A stretch of DNA of 64,000 nt from Microvelia longipes (lineage: Eukaryota; Arthropoda; Insecta; Hemiptera; Veliidae): positions 22,391,331-22,455,330 of the forward strand of contig JACMZG010001870.1 of the NCBI GenBank assembly GCA_018340805.1. The letters run 5' to 3'. Both the position numbers and the translations under genes were made by a program. The notes under the pieces were generated by a model, which worked only from the letters and a program-made list of their open reading frames with translations, was not told the DNA's origin and ran no database searches. Below are positions 47,530 to 60,218 of this stretch, one piece after another; the stretch's first letter is position 1; the number at the start of each line of letters is the position of its first letter.

Positions 47530-47930
47530 CCGTAATGAAATCAAACTCTATTATTAGGAACGCAGCCGCGTTAGGCCCCGCCAAGTCAAAAGAAAAGTAC
47601 AAATTCCTCGCTTAGTCAGTAAAAAAGTCAAAAACCCTGTACATGGGCGTAGCAAGGGTTGCCTTTTTACACACACACACACATACACATACACACACAC
47701 ACAAATATATATATATATATATCCCCCCCCCCCTTCCTAAAAGCAACCCCTCGCTAAGTCCAAGTACAGACCCTCAAAAATTCGACTTGCGTACAGTAAT
47801 ATAATATACACAGGCAGCATTTGTGGATTTTTGACTTTTTTACTAACTAAGCGAGAAATTTTTACTTTTTTTGACTTTGCGGGGCCTAACGCAGCTGCGT
47901 TCCTAATAATAGATTTGGATTTCATTACGA
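47530..47930. mobile_element. ~400-bp TIR element with nested microsatellite
   Basis: The left arm (CTATTATTAGGAACGCAGCC, GCGTTAGGCCCCGCCAAGTC, CTCGCTTAGTCAGTAAAAAA) is the near-complement of the right arm ending near 47925. The centre holds (AC)n, (AT)n and a C-run at 47669-47733. It has no coding capacity. Confidence 0.8.
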
Positions 47931-48334
47931 ATAGTGAGTTTACTGTTTTTTAGATCACTAGTGTTTAGCAGCATCAAGCCAGGTCAATTTGAGGATGAAT
48001 GACCGCTGGAAAAACTTAATCATTTTTAGTCAAAACTCATAATCTAATATACATATATTAAGAAATTTTCATATTGTGAAAACCAGCAAGTCTGGAGAGG
48101 TGAAGAGCGTAGCCAATCTGATAGGGCGAGGAAAAGTTTCAACTTATCCCTTAACCTATTTTTAATATTTCATTTGATACATTTTTCGATGATTTTTATA
48201 CAATGTAACGGTTGAAGCAAAAGTAATTTGGAATATTGCATTTTTTCCTTAACATAATAGAGAAGAATTCTTTTATTCCTTTCATTACAGCAATTCTTTA
48301 TTTAGGTACTTAACAAATCAATTTTTCTTTTCAG

Positions 48335-48393
48335 GTTGGACATTGGCTTTACTTGGCTTAACACTTTTAGCATCGCGTCTTATCAACTCAAAG
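48335..48393 (+). CDS. Candidate plus-strand micro-exon
   Basis: A good pyrimidine tract and acceptor (TTTTTCTTTTCAG) precede 59 bases, followed by AAAG|GTTAGT. One frame is a hydrophobic helix (WTLALLGLTLLASRL), another reads LDIGFTWLNTF. It could be a transmembrane exon of a plus-strand gene, or chance. There is no neighbouring exon to test the frame. Confidence 0.22.
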
Positions 48394-48571
48394 GTTAGTA
48401 CTTTTAGGACGTAAACTAGTACCATGATTTTATTTATATATTATTTAAATGAGTTACTTCATTAGCCGTTTTGTTCTTTATGTGTTACCAGATAACAGGC
48501 TATAATATTCTTATGTAGTAGTATAATTATTGCTCTGTTATTTTCTCATGTTATTTCTCTGTTATTTATCT

Positions 48572-48793
48572 GCCTCCGTAGCCGCGGTCGTATAGTACTG
48601 GACTTCGGCACCGTAGGTCCGGGGTTCACAGCCCGGGCTACGCTCTCAGTTTTTATGAATAGAATTTGATATAAAACAATTTCGCCAACTATAGCTTTAC
48701 TTTAACCATAGTAGATGTGTCCAACCTGAAGTGATTCCCGTAGGGCGAATACCCTGAAGGACCGAATGACCCTAAAACGGGCATTATTATTAT
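48572..48793 (+). mobile_element. tRNA-derived SINE, full-length copy
   Basis: Starts GCCTCCGTAGCCGCGG, with B box GGGGTTCACAGCCCGGG, the CTACGCTCTCAG linker, a diverged body with GATTCCCGTAGGGCG and an ATTATTATTAT tail. Confidence 0.8.
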
Positions 48794-48858
48794 ATTTTAA
48801 TTCAGTTACCGTCTCGATTCCGTTGTAATATGCATCCATGTATGATATTACTTTACAA

Positions 48859-48900
48859 TATATATATATATATAATATATAAATATATATATATATATAT
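48859..48900. repeat. (AT)n microsatellite
   Basis: About 42 bases of AT dinucleotides between two SINE copies. Confidence 0.9.
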
Positions 48901-48984
48901 AACTTTAATTCATAAAGACAGGAATATACATAAATACATAGAAACATGGGACAATGTTATATATCGAGCATATATATTCTTGCT

Positions 48985-49166
48985 GACCACGAACCTCTAT
49001 AGTTCGCATCCTAGTTTGAGCTCCCAGTTTATATAAGAACATTTTTTAAGTAAAATATCGCTAACTTGACAATAACATGAAGTTTTCACAACCACCTGAG
49101 GTTAATCCCACAGGAGTTATTTCTGTTGACCCGGAAGGCTCTTAAATGGGCCTTATCATTATCATA
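48985..49166 (+). mobile_element. tRNA-derived SINE, 5'-truncated copy
   Basis: Begins ACCACGAACCTCTATAGTTCGCATCC (a degenerate B box) and continues with GAGCTCCCAGTTT, ACCACCTGAGGTTAATCCC and the tail GGGCCTTATCATTATC. It is diverged but collinear with the other copies. Confidence 0.6.
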
Positions 49167-50550
49167 TAAGCGCTATAGTTTAAATCCAGTATCTAGGTTC
49201 CAAAATTAGTATAAAAAGAAAAGCAACAATCATGTGTGAGATATAGAGCTTATTAAAGAGATGCATTGTTAAAATACAATGTAGAGAGATATAATGGGAG
49301 TTTTTTTTACCAAGTCACCAGTGTTTTCTCGTTTTAACCAAGAGAGGTTTGGTTTTTCCAAACTACTTGAAAAAGTTTGTTTTGTTGAGAGTGAAAAGTC
49401 TCAGTGTCCTAATTAACGGATGTAGACCACGTTGCCTTTTTTAAAAAGACTTATACAAGACTTTTTTGAAGGATTAAAAGGATTTCTCGTATCTCTTAAG
49501 ACTACTAAAAAGTTACTTTTGAAGAATAACATACCAGTAGAAAGTAAAACTAAGTCGAAAGAAAGGCAGATAAAGAAAAAGGTGAAAAAGTTAGGAGTTA
49601 CTGGAAAAGAGGCTAAGCCGTGTGAGAGATGACAAGGAAAACTCCAGCCTTTTTCATACCTGAATACTAGTGTAGTCCTGAACTTTAGACGAAAGTTAGA
49701 GTGTGCAGAAAGGGAGCGTAAGAGAGATAAAGAGATACAAAAAGATAGTACGTGGGATATAAAAAGACAGGTATAGAAGGTTATTGAAGAGAAAGAGAGA
49801 CGATGTATACTTACAAAATATATTTATTCACAACTTAAGAAACTTAAAATAAACAATTATCTGACCTTAATACCACCATTTGATTTCATTCTTATTCTAA
49901 AAATGAATTTGTTATTTGTGTATCACCACTTTAACAGCTATGTATCTATTGATACAGCAGAAATAAATTTTGATCTGTAAATCACAAGGATAGAATCAGT
50001 TCAGCAACTGCTTTTTCTGGCTTGGGGTAGCCATGACATTTCAGGCTTTATACCCAAAACATACACAATTAATCTCTTTTAAAACAGTCCTATACAAAAT
50101 CAAAAAAGATCTATTAATATAATTGTTTTCTAAATTTGTAAGGTCTGTCTAATTGTGAGTCATCTAAAACTATATATATAACACTCTATCCATAATGACT
50201 GAAGCGCAGTTTGAAATCGCAATAGTTTTCAAGCTGTAGACGACTAAAAGTTATACTCTGACGCACGGACTTGCGACCGGGCCTTGACTTAACGGAGGGT
50301 TAAAAAGGATCCTTTAGCGTTCCCCTCGCCAGAGTCTACAGTTACGAAGTTAAATCTAAGATTGCAGGTATGTGAAGATCATAGTAGATATGATACCGTT
50401 ATAGTTGAAAAAGGCCTGGCTTATATTTTAGTATGACTTCAACTCACTTTGCGCGAAAAGACAAAATTATAAGAGAGATTAGTCCATTTATAAGAGAGAT
50501 TAGTTTAAATGTTAGCGGTCACCTATCCTCTTAGCTCTGATCACTCTCTG
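49167..50550. other. AT-rich DNA, nothing recognised
   Basis: A lysine-rich 66-codon frame at 49432-49632 has no recognised similarity or splice context and is probably chance. Confidence 0.5.
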
Positions 50551-50745
50551 TGGTGCTCATAGCATTGCACACGGTTATAATCAGTTGACAGCGTGGGAAA
50601 ATAATCTTGAGGAACTGGTTATGTGGGTCCGATATAATATAGTGGGCGTGTTTCAACATCCAGGATCAACCTAATTGGCTCTCTCGTATTCTTTTTCCAC
50701 GCTGTCCACTGATTAGAACCGTGTGCAATGCTGATAATGGTTATG
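50551..50745. mobile_element. ~195-bp inverted-repeat element
   Basis: ATAGCATTGCACACGGTTAT, then CAGTTGACAGCGTGG at the left pairs with CCACGCTGTCCACTGATTAG, then ACCGTGTGCAATGCT at the right. A related single end (CCACGCTGTTAACTAATTTT, then GGCCGTGTG) is at 57982-58015. Non-coding. Confidence 0.75.
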
Positions 50746-53232
50746 ATCCGACAAAAACCATGGATATAATAACCTAATAAAATGATTCTTTGTGTACTTC
50801 TTTACTTTATAATAGAACGATTTTATAGTGCAGTCTAGGATTTTATTTGTAAATGTTTATGATGAAGCACGTGCAACCTAGAATAATTATTGGTGAATTA
50901 ATAATTACCGTATAGTAAATAGTTATTATAGTATAGTAAATAATAAAAAATATAGCACTTTAATTGGCTAATTAATTACTTAAGTAACATACTCTTTGGG
51001 GTCACAAAGCTTATGCATTTGTATCCCTCCCATGTAATTCGCACACACTCTATTAATAATCATAGGATCGATTTGTCGTTAACTTTTTTGTCACCTGGGC
51101 CTAAAACCCATTTTCTTGAGGAAAGGTCTGTGTATACAACGACTGTCCATGCCGCCTTTACCCCATTTCTTGGGTTAAAATACTTACTTTCTAGGGAAAA
51201 CCAATTCATACTAAATTAGGGGTTTGAGATAAATAAGAGGTTCACTGAGGCCATACTTGAGTATACCACCCCTCATTATTTTTTATAAATATTATTAGGT
51301 ATTTGCACTAATTTTAAAAGACCGTTTCAAATTATGTTTTATCATTGATGTAATCTGTATTAATTAATCAGTATCAACATTCTAATGTTTTGTTTTAATG
51401 TAATGTTTTGATAATACTTTATTTCATTTTTAAGCTTAAATGTCTCTCTGTTGAACTCTGTCTTTTTAAATTCTTTATAGAACTTTTCTCATTTTAAAGT
51501 TTAGATTTACTGTTTTCGTTTTCCTATATTGGTAGGACTGACCTGGAAAATTAAAAGTAAAAACAAACTTTTTCTTTAAAAAATAAAAGTTAATTTATAA
51601 CCTGGATTATAAGTTAAAACCAATTTGAAACAAATTCTGAAACTCTTCTGGCGTAATATTTGCTTGTAGTTCGACGATTATTCAACCCGATTGAATTTAA
51701 TTTCGATTTATAATACATACATGTTAAAATAACTTATATGTGCAACTTAAAAACTTATTTTCGCGTTATAAAATTATTTTCTAAAGCATTTTACTAATGA
51801 TAACAAACAAATAGCGAAATATAATTTCTTAAATCGTAGTGGTTTTTTTAGACTATTGAACGCTTTGTGGTACTTCTTTAGATTTCTACACTCCCAGTTG
51901 TCAAACTAAGGATTTCTTTATAATTTGTTACTGATTTAATTACATTCGTGTGGAATCCTAATCTATCTTTCGGCACCTTACATTGTTTATTTTCACTGAT
52001 TCAGTCAGGTAAGTGTCTCCATAACAGCGTAAATTTTGTTAAAAAATGTTTAATTCAAAATATAAATCTTTTTGCTAAGAATATATCTATTAAGTTGTAC
52101 TCTATATTTTTAATTATTAGTTTCAGCAAATTAGGGTGATATAAGCCATCATATCTTATAAGTATTCATCAACATATGCTGATAAAAAGGTGTATTTGTT
52201 TGCCTACCAAATTAGTCAAAAAATGGTTCACCCTATAACAAAACTTTACTCTAAAACAGCCCATCTAGCTGTATCTCCTTATTCCAGATATATTATTAAT
52301 AAATTTGATTGATTAAAAACATTATTAGCATTAGCTTATAATGCCTTTTAACAACCAACAGTATAAAACCACCACCATTTTAACTGCTTCATCAGTGCTA
52401 GAACATTAGGTTGAGAAATTAAAAATTGTGTCCGTTTTTCTATGCAAGCAAATAAAAAAAAAAATTATTAACTTGTAAATAATTCTATAAAATTAAATAA
52501 ATACTTTTTTAAGAATCCAGCAAGATCTTTTCTGACTTTAAGCAATTTCAATTCTTATAACAAGAACGTTAAATTTCTTTAGTCTCTATATATTGTTTGA
52601 CTTGATTGGCTCTTTATTCAAAAAGTAATTTTAATTTAAGACAAAAATTGCTCTTGTTTTCCTAAAAAGCTAATCGATAAATCAAACCATTCACTTCTGT
52701 TGGCTTTTTTCTGTTTTAAAAGGTATTTTTTCTTTACTTTATTTTTTACTCAGAGGCTAAAAAGAGGGAAAAGACTTTGCCTTAATTTATAGAAGGAGCG
52801 GAAATTAAACTCGTAATTAAGTCTGACGCTAATTAGAAAGGAAAAGATACTAGGGGGTAGGATTTTAGAAGAAGAATCTTTAAGGGGGTAATCTGGGGCC
52901 GATTTACCCATGAGATCTTCTAGTCGTGTCCCACAGGGACTCCTCCTGTCTCCCCTTTTCTTCTCGTTATATATTCAAACCTTTTCTTAATGGAATTCAA
53001 CAATTTTTTTCCTTTTCCCCATTGTAATCTTCAGAGTAAAGAAAATGCTCTTTAACTTTTTAAAACTATTTAGTTTTAGTTATAGAAAAGGGTATTCTTT
53101 GTGCTATTTTACCTTTGTGCTGGTTTTATCAAAGAAAAATGATTTTAGTTCCTCTCCTTATTCCTGATTTAATGTACTTAACATAAATTCAACAACAACT
53201 TTTAGCCATTATTTTCTTTATTTGTTCTTATG
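50746..53232. other. AT-rich DNA, nothing recognised
   Basis: Only short chance frames (for example 51013-51219). No repeat or RNA signal was noticed. Confidence 0.5.
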
Positions 53233-53410
53233 TACAGGGTGATTCAAAAGTACCCCCTTCTAATTTTTGAAGTATATAAAATAAATTGTTTTAAACTTAG
53301 AAGATCTCAATCGTGTACTATGAACTTTATTATTTTGCATTGACCATTAGAGCGCAGCGCCTTAATGGCGCCCTATGACGCCTAACTTTAAATTTTAAAG
53401 TGGACCCCAT
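53233..53410 (+). repeat. ACAGGGTGATTCAAAAGT transposon terminus-like sequence
   Basis: Starts TACAGGGTGATTCAAAAGTA, similar to the ACAGGGTG starts at 18229 and 28129 but otherwise different. GAGCGCAGCGCC and GGCGCCCTATGACG follow. The opposite end was not found. Confidence 0.4.
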
Positions 53411-53959
53411 ATTGTGTTTTGTTTATTTCGATTTTATGGCCAAAATAATTACTATTTTGCTATACAACTATTTGAACTTTTTCTATCACAAATAATTTAC
53501 CCTCTAAGGAAGGACAAAACTTTAAAAGGTTGCATAAAAATAAATGTTATTGTTGGTGATTTTTGTTTTTTTGGCAAAATAAATGATGATTTTATACTTG
53601 GACAATTTTCTTTATCACTAAAAGATTTTATTCTAGTAAGAGATGGAAATCTAAAAGGGTGCCCAAAAATAGAGTTAAAAAATAAGGGCTTAATTTATTA
53701 GTAAATAAATTATAGATTAATTAAATAACAGATAATGATATAACAGATAACATGGCACAGGACTCTAAACTGAGCAAATTTGTTAAATGTATTAACTTTT
53801 GATCCAAAAAAGTATACAACCTATAAAGTAAATAAGCACATAGGAGTAAATCGTATTTTCTTGTCAACTATCTTATTAAATCCAGGGAGCCCAGAGATTT
53901 TTGTTGGCAAAAAAGTAGGAAAAGAAGTAGCTTTTGGGCAAAAAAGTAGGATTATTTTA

Positions 53960-54490
53960 GAAAAGATCTTAATGACGCCTAAAATGTGTTCATTCTGGTT
54001 TATGAGGATTTTAAGTTTAAAGTTTAGTCAAGCTCTATTGATGAAATTTTGTGATATAAGACTCAAATTTGTTCTCCTCACACTAACTCGTCATGGCCAT
54101 TTGAGAACGGATTTCGATGAGTCATAAAATATGTTCATTCTGTCTATGTTTAAAGTTTAGTTAAGATGCATCATTTAGATTCCAATATTGAAGCATCTAA
54201 AACTTATTTTTTACACTAATCTTCTATTGTTATTTGTGAAGAAATTTTGTTGAGACATATAATGTGGTCAATATGACCTATGCGTCGTTTAAGTGTAGTC
54301 ATGTTCAATTGATTAGATTCCTATCTGCAAGCACTTAAAATTTAGTGTTGCACTAAACCCGTATTATTTTTGAACGGATCCCGATAAGACTTAAAAGGTG
54401 ACTACTCAGAACTATGAGCATTCTAAGTTTAATGTTTAGTCAAGATCTAGCAATTAGATTTCGAGCTGTGAGCACTCAAAAAAAGAATTA
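53960..54490 (+). repeat. Degenerate tandem repeat
   Basis: Three loose units share GAACGGATTTCGATGAGTC or GAACGGATCCCGATAAGAC, GTTCATTCTG or GAGCATTCTA, and TTTAAAGTTTAGTCAAG. The period is irregular, about 130-280 bases. Confidence 0.5.
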
Positions 54491-54602
54491 TTACAATACT
54501 TCCCTACTGTTATTTTATGACTCCTTCTGATATATGATTAATTTAAGTTTAAATTTTGGTCTAGATTCTTTGAGTAGTTACACAAACCATAATTTGTAAG
54601 TA

Positions 54603-55090
54603 TTTTTACGTTTCCTCATTTATATCGTAGCTATATAGGAAAAGTATTGTGTTTGCAAAAAATCGAAACCGGGATAAAACCGGAATTATCCGTTTCAGGT
54701 GTTTTTAAGACCTCTTAAGTGTTTTTTGGAAAGTTCTCTGTCTCTGTGTGTGTGTCTGTTATCATCGTAGCGCCCTGTGTATTATGCTAGGAGTGAAATG
54801 TTTGTACAAATATTCAGTCTACCGCTGTAGTTGTGCTATTTGGAAAATAATTTTTCATGACGTCATTAACCCGCAAAATTACTCAGCAAATATTATAAAA
54901 AAGCATAAAACGCGGAAAAATGAAGCGATCGGATTAAGATTTGGCACGCATTTGACAATGTATAAAAATAACATACGTGCCAATTTTCACCTAATGGGGA
55001 AATGGTCCAATTGTGTTGAATCGGACCATACAGTTATGCATGGTATACACTTGTACTAGTGGTATTGGTCGTTTGGAGTTCCCAAGGTAC
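54603..55090 (+). repeat. TATACCGTAGGTATA dispersed repeat, plus copy
   Basis: Reads CCTCATTTATATCGTAGC, then AAGTATTGTGTTTGC, CCGTTTCAGGTGTTTTTAAG, TGTGTCTGTTATCATCGTAG and GACGTCATTAACCC. Collinear with the minus copy at 31040-31530. A shorter copy is at 60604-60770. Confidence 0.65.
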
Positions 55091-55101
55091 TCGTACCCGA
55101 T

Positions 55102-55105
<4 letters not shown>

Positions 55106-55156
<51 letters not shown>

Positions 55157-55172
55157 ATATATAATATATATA
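55106..55172. repeat. (AT)n microsatellite
   Basis: About 67 bases of AT dinucleotides. A further (AT)n run lies at 55631-55680. Confidence 0.95.
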
Positions 55173-55540
55173 AAGACGCGTACTTGAAAGACTAGAAATA
55201 CAAACACAGAATACTGACAAGACAATTATTAACGAACAAATTACTTTCAATTCGACATTACTTTTCGGTACTCAAACCAGCACTGTGACAAAAAACGAAA
55301 ACGGGAAAACCATGAACCGGTACACATCATAATAAAAGACAATGCATCATAACGCCAGATGGCTTCACCCGCACACCTGACTCCATACTGACTACTCAGG
55401 GTCACGGCCTTGACTCAGTACATTCCCTTTAATAAACCCTTTCCTACTTCCTCCTTATCTTCAGAGGGCTCGTCGTGCTCATTGAGACTAGAAGTTTAAT
55501 CACTGATTAACTTTATTAGTTGAGAGCTCGAGTGTGCCCG

Positions 55541-55576
55541 CCTGCTGATGATGGCGTTATGCCGAACCGTCCAGGG
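55541..55576 (+). ncRNA. Weak hammerhead-like motif
   Basis: CCTG CTGATGA T GGC-GTTAT-GCC GAAC CGTC CAGG: the CUGAUGA box, a 3-bp stem II, GAA, GTC and a 4-bp stem I (CCTG/CAGG) are in the type I order. It departs from the consensus: an extra T after CUGAUGA, GAAC instead of GAAA, and almost no stem III. Possibly a decayed ribozyme or chance. Confidence 0.22.
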
Positions 55577-55680
55577 ATATTTATATCCAACAGCAAGTAT
55601 GACGGTAGCTGATCTCGATTATAATTATAGATATATTAATATATATATATATATATATAATAATATATATATATATATTA

Positions 55681-57561
55681 TCTAAAATAAACAATATATT
55701 TATGTATAATGTAATATTTATTTTATGTATATTTTGTAATACCCTACCAAATGGACAGAATATGTTTTAGTTGAAATGAAAAATACACACTTTAAAAACA
55801 AATTTTATCCAATAAGTACTGTTATTAGAAAATGTAAATCTTTAATTTTATTAATGTAAATCTATAAGTATTTTTATAATAGTTATTTTAGTTTATTTAT
55901 TCATATTTTTAGTTTTTTAATAAAAAAAAGTAGCAATATTTATGTAAGGATAAAAAAATATGATGATGATTTTTTCTACGCACTCAGTTTTGCCTCTTTC
56001 TAGAACGCAAACAATTCATGATAAAAATAAATTTAAAGAGCAAAATATTAATTATTTTGGTCATAGACTTGAATGAATAGAATATATGTAACTATATACA
56101 TGTAAATCGAAAAACTAGTATTTCTTTTACATTGCTTTTAATATACTATTGTACTATTTTTACTTCTTATTATATTCTGACATATTTAAATATCACAGCT
56201 AGTCTCGACGGCTTGACGTTGACGAAAAATGCCCCCGGGGTGACATCAGACCACAAAAGCTCTGAAATCAGCGAAGAATTTCATTTTTCTTTTTGAATGA
56301 GCGAATAAGTCCAGTTTTCTTTTGACTACAGCTCTGATTTGTTATTGTTATAATAATATTATTAATTATTTCATGTTCATGTCTTAAACAGTACTACACA
56401 CGTAACTGAGATAAAATTTAAACTTATTATACCCATATGTGATTTAAATGATTGCATAATTAAATTTAAGAACAGTTTAAAAAAACAACTTGGGTTTAAC
56501 CAAAAATTTTATTTAATCTATTCTTCTTTCTACATTTCTTAAGATTGATCGCCACATATGGTTTTTCATCAATATTTTTAAAGTATAGTTAGCAATTTTA
56601 AACTTTATTTATAAAATATTGTTTAGATTTCGGAAAAAAGCGGGATCAATTTTTATTTTATCCCGAAAAACATAAAGATAACATAGGAGTATTTCAATTC
56701 AGAGCTGTCAGCGATAGCCATGGTGTTGTATAGTACAAAATGTTTAGGTGCCCAAAAGAGCCGCTATAATTCAAAAACGAGCTACCATTTCACCGTGAAA
56801 AAGGGAAATTTCTCTACTCGTACGTTCTGCCAATAACTGATCTAATCTCTTCCACGTCCCCTTCAAATAATTTATGACACGTCTGTTTTTAATTAAAAAT
56901 CGTGAAGAACAAAAAAGAGTTTTTTTTTCAAACGAGCAATATTTCTTTTTTAAAAAGGTCTATAACGCGAAACAAAAACTATTTCATACTCGATGAATAG
57001 ACTGTAAAAACCTCTTTATCAACTCTTCTTCTTTCATCCTCAACATCATAGTAAATTTGGGAACAATATACAAAATTTTATAAATAAACGATATGGAAGT
57101 TGACAAAAATAAAAAAAGATCATCCTATAGAAAAAACAAAAAATAACATGTCATTTTTAGAGAAACCTTTTTTTTTTGTTTCTGCCAAAAACATAATATA
57201 TGACTTTGAAAATGATCACCAGTAACTTGACTCTTTTTATATACATTTATTTAATCTACATTTTTTATATTTTTGAATATTTGTATTTATTTATAAATTC
57301 GTATCTCTATAATTTTTGATTTGCTGCCAAGATTAATTTTGTTGATATCCTCTCAGTGAAGTAATTAAACTAATTTTATATCCTATTCAAAGAAAGTACT
57401 AACATAAGAAACTATCCGATCACTATACATCATCATTTACATAATTATTTATTACATACGTATTTCTTTTAACAAGTCAAGATTATATGGATCATAAGGA
57501 ATGGATTATAAGAAACTTATTAGACCTTTTAACTGACTCAAATAACTGAACTATCGTAAAA
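55681..57561. other. AT-rich DNA, nothing recognised
   Basis: No coding-like frame or repeat family was noticed. Confidence 0.5.
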
Positions 57562-57845
57562 AACTTAACTGACATTAATTAACAATAACTAACAACTAAA
57601 CTGACATCAATTAACACTTAATTTACATTAAATAACATTTAACCAACAACTAAACTGACAATAATTAACACTTAACTTACATCAATGAGCATTTAACTAA
57701 CAACTAAACTGACATTAATTAACACTTAAATAACAACTTAACTGACAATAATTAACACTTAACTAACAACTAATCTAACATTAATCAACACTTAACTAAC
57801 GACTAAACTGACATTAATTATAACTTAACCAACAACTAAACTGTT
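57562..57845. repeat. Minisatellite, variant ~40-base units
   Basis: Repeats of AACTAAACTGACATTAATTA followed by ACACTTAACTAAC, about seven imperfect units with substitutions and small length changes. Confidence 0.9.
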
Positions 57846-58591
57846 ACTAAATAAAAAAATAAATAATGTAATTACGCTTTGTATATTTCACCCCCTTTGT
57901 AATACTGAGAAAACTCCTTGTATCGTGACATTGCATGTCATACTCTATCATGTATTTTCTTATTGGCTTCCTGGCATTTTTTTCCACGCTGTTAACTAAT
58001 TTTGGCCGTGTGTTACACTAAAACAATATTAAACTTTTGAACCTAGACATATAAGTAAACTAACATTAAGCAAATGTTTTTAGGGACTACAAATTTGAGG
58101 AGGGTATTCCACAAATCAAGGGTACGAACATTTTTTGTCATTGATTGACTTGAAGTTTTGTAAAATAAACTTCGATACAAACTTTGCCACTTTTGAAGGA
58201 CACAGATTTTAACCATTGCGCAACAATCACACAAACTATCGTGACAAGTTTTAATAAAAAATCTCACATACATAGTTGTATCATACGGGAAATGTTATTG
58301 TATTACTTAAGAATTTACATATTTTATTTAATTAATTATATTGCAAACAAATATGTTGATGATATGGAATACATATAGACTTTGTTGGTATGAATATATA
58401 ATAGTAGGAATGAACATGTTATGTTTATTTTATGTAAATGTTGAAAGATGTAGCTATTGAGGAATTGATGTAGTTGAAAACCAACTCTGGTAAAGTAACG
58501 GAATACATCTTACTTGTTTGTTCAACATAAAATCGATATTTTATAACCTCTTGAGTTTTGTTGTAAGACTATAATTTCCTTAGAGTAACAT
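57846..58591. other. AT-rich DNA, one repeat end
   Basis: Holds the lone inverted-repeat end at 57982-58015 related to 50551-50745. No gene recognised. Confidence 0.5.
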
Positions 58592-59208
58592 CTAAAGATG
58601 GAAGGTTGAAAGAGAAGGTTCTAGAATATATTCGTTCCAATTTCCATAAATCATTTGGCCACCTGGACGTAGAGAGAAGAGGCTCTGATTAATAGGGGCA
58701 AGTCCCTCGTTTCCATCTGGGCGCAAACAACAATTATTCAACGTAGGAAAACATAAATCCATGGCTCTTTTCGGAAGCTGTCCTGATTCCTCTACCACGG
58801 TAGGCCCAGACCCCGGGCCAAAAGGACACGGTCACGTGCAATTACAACCCCTACCCTCTTTTCTCCTGTCTCTCAAATATCTCTATACCTTTTCCCCCTC
58901 TCTTTCTGCCCCTCTCTCAAACCCTTGCCCCTCTTTTCCTTTGTTTAACTGCCTTAAATTCCGTTTTAAACTGCCATTCATTATTCACTAACATTTTTTT
59001 TTAGTTTAAAATATCAAATTTTATAAATAAACTACACGACCATTGGCATGCTTTAATATTATACAAATTGTATTCAAATTTATTAAAAACGTTTAAATTT
59101 GTTGGTGAAATAATTATGTTTTATGTTATATAATTGCGCAGCAAAGTAAGTATATTTAATTCAATAAAGTTAGAAAACTAAAATGTAAACAATATTCATG
59201 ACGTATCT
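58592..59208. other. GC-richer patch and pyrimidine tract
   Basis: 58660-58850 is richer in GC than its surroundings and holds a 68-codon minus frame at 58592-58798 with no recognised domain. 58850-58950 is strongly C/T-rich on the plus strand. Splice borders or similarity that would make it an exon were not found. Confidence 0.4.
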
Positions 59209-59328
59209 TGTTTATAGAATAGGTTACTTTAATATTATTTGTTTTGTTGAATTATGTTTTATCTGTCAGTCTTGTATATATGAATAAACAGAACTAGATT
59301 TAACTCTTTAATTTCTATCTTAAAATAT
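59209..59328 (+). repeat. 5' LTR of the gag-only element
   Basis: Matches 60316-60432 with a few single-base differences. Contains ATCTGTCAGTCTTGTATATA and AATAAACAGAACTAGATT (AATAAA is a possible polyadenylation signal). Confidence 0.88.
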
Positions 59329-59388
59329 GGTTGTCAGAGTGTATATAAAGCAAAAATATGAAGCAGTAGGAAGGCTAGGAAGTCCCAG

Positions 59389-60218
59389 GAGGGTCCTAGT
59401 GATCTAGAAGAACGGATTAGAGAGTTGGAAATACAACTCAGCAGACCTCACCTGGAAAGTGAGTATAATAAAAATATTCCTCTTCCTAAACCAATTGACG
59501 TATCCAAAAATGTTGAGGAAAATCTAAAATATTTTGAAAAAATGTGGAAACTACCTAATAGCATCGGATTAATACAAAAAAGCGAAGAAATTAAAATTTC
59601 GACGTTATAACTGCTATTGGAGGAAGAAGCTTTCAAAATAGTAGACAAAGTATCAGACGTGGATGAAATAAGACATGAGTCTGATATTATTGATATTTTA
59701 AAGAACGAACTACTCCCTGATATAATGTCCGGTATGAACGGTATGTTTTTAATTCCACTAAACAAAATGAAGACGAATCTTACAGTGACTATTTTATACG
59801 ATTAAATGGATTGATAAAAACCTGTCAGTATAATGAAATGAAAGGTGAGTTGATGCTTGACAAAATTATATGCTCAATTAAAGATTTTAAATTAAAAGAA
59901 AAATTGTGGTTAACTAAAAAGATTACTTTGAAAGAAGCTACCAGCGTGTGCAAAATGACTGAAGCAACTGAGAAACAACTAAAGCAATTAAAAACTGATA
60001 CTAATATAAATGAGGTTAATGAAATAAAGCAAACGAATGATCAGAAAGGAACCAAGGGTGGTAGGAAATGTATGTTTTGCGGAGGCATACATGCAAATAA
60101 GAAATGTCCTGCTTTTGGAACTACCTGCAAAGGATGTCGAAGAAAAAATCATTTTGAAGAAGTATGTTATAAGAAAACTCCAAACGACAAAGTATGGAAT
60201 AAAGGAACAATAAAATGA
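59389..60218 (+). pseudogene. gag: gag of the compact LTR element, broken
   Basis: The frame can be read from about 59365 (RKARKSQEGPSDLEERIREL, coiled-coil-like) through IDVSKNVEENLKYFEKMW to an in-frame TAA at 59608. It continues as EEEAFKIVDKVSD, then shifts frame near 59745-59805 into 59811-60218. That part ends in two cysteine-histidine knuckles, CMFCGGIHANKKC and CKGCRRKNHFEEVC. The layout (capsid-like helices, then knuckles) and the knuckle wording resemble Ty3/Gypsy elements with K02A2.6-like polyproteins. A protease or RT does not follow. No ATG is evident at the start, and a single stop plus one shift make it non-functional as written. Confidence 0.75.

Noticed and set aside
58592..58798. 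Minus-strand gene fragment
   Set aside because: Locally GC-richer and open for 68 codons, but no domain, splice border or neighbour supports it.
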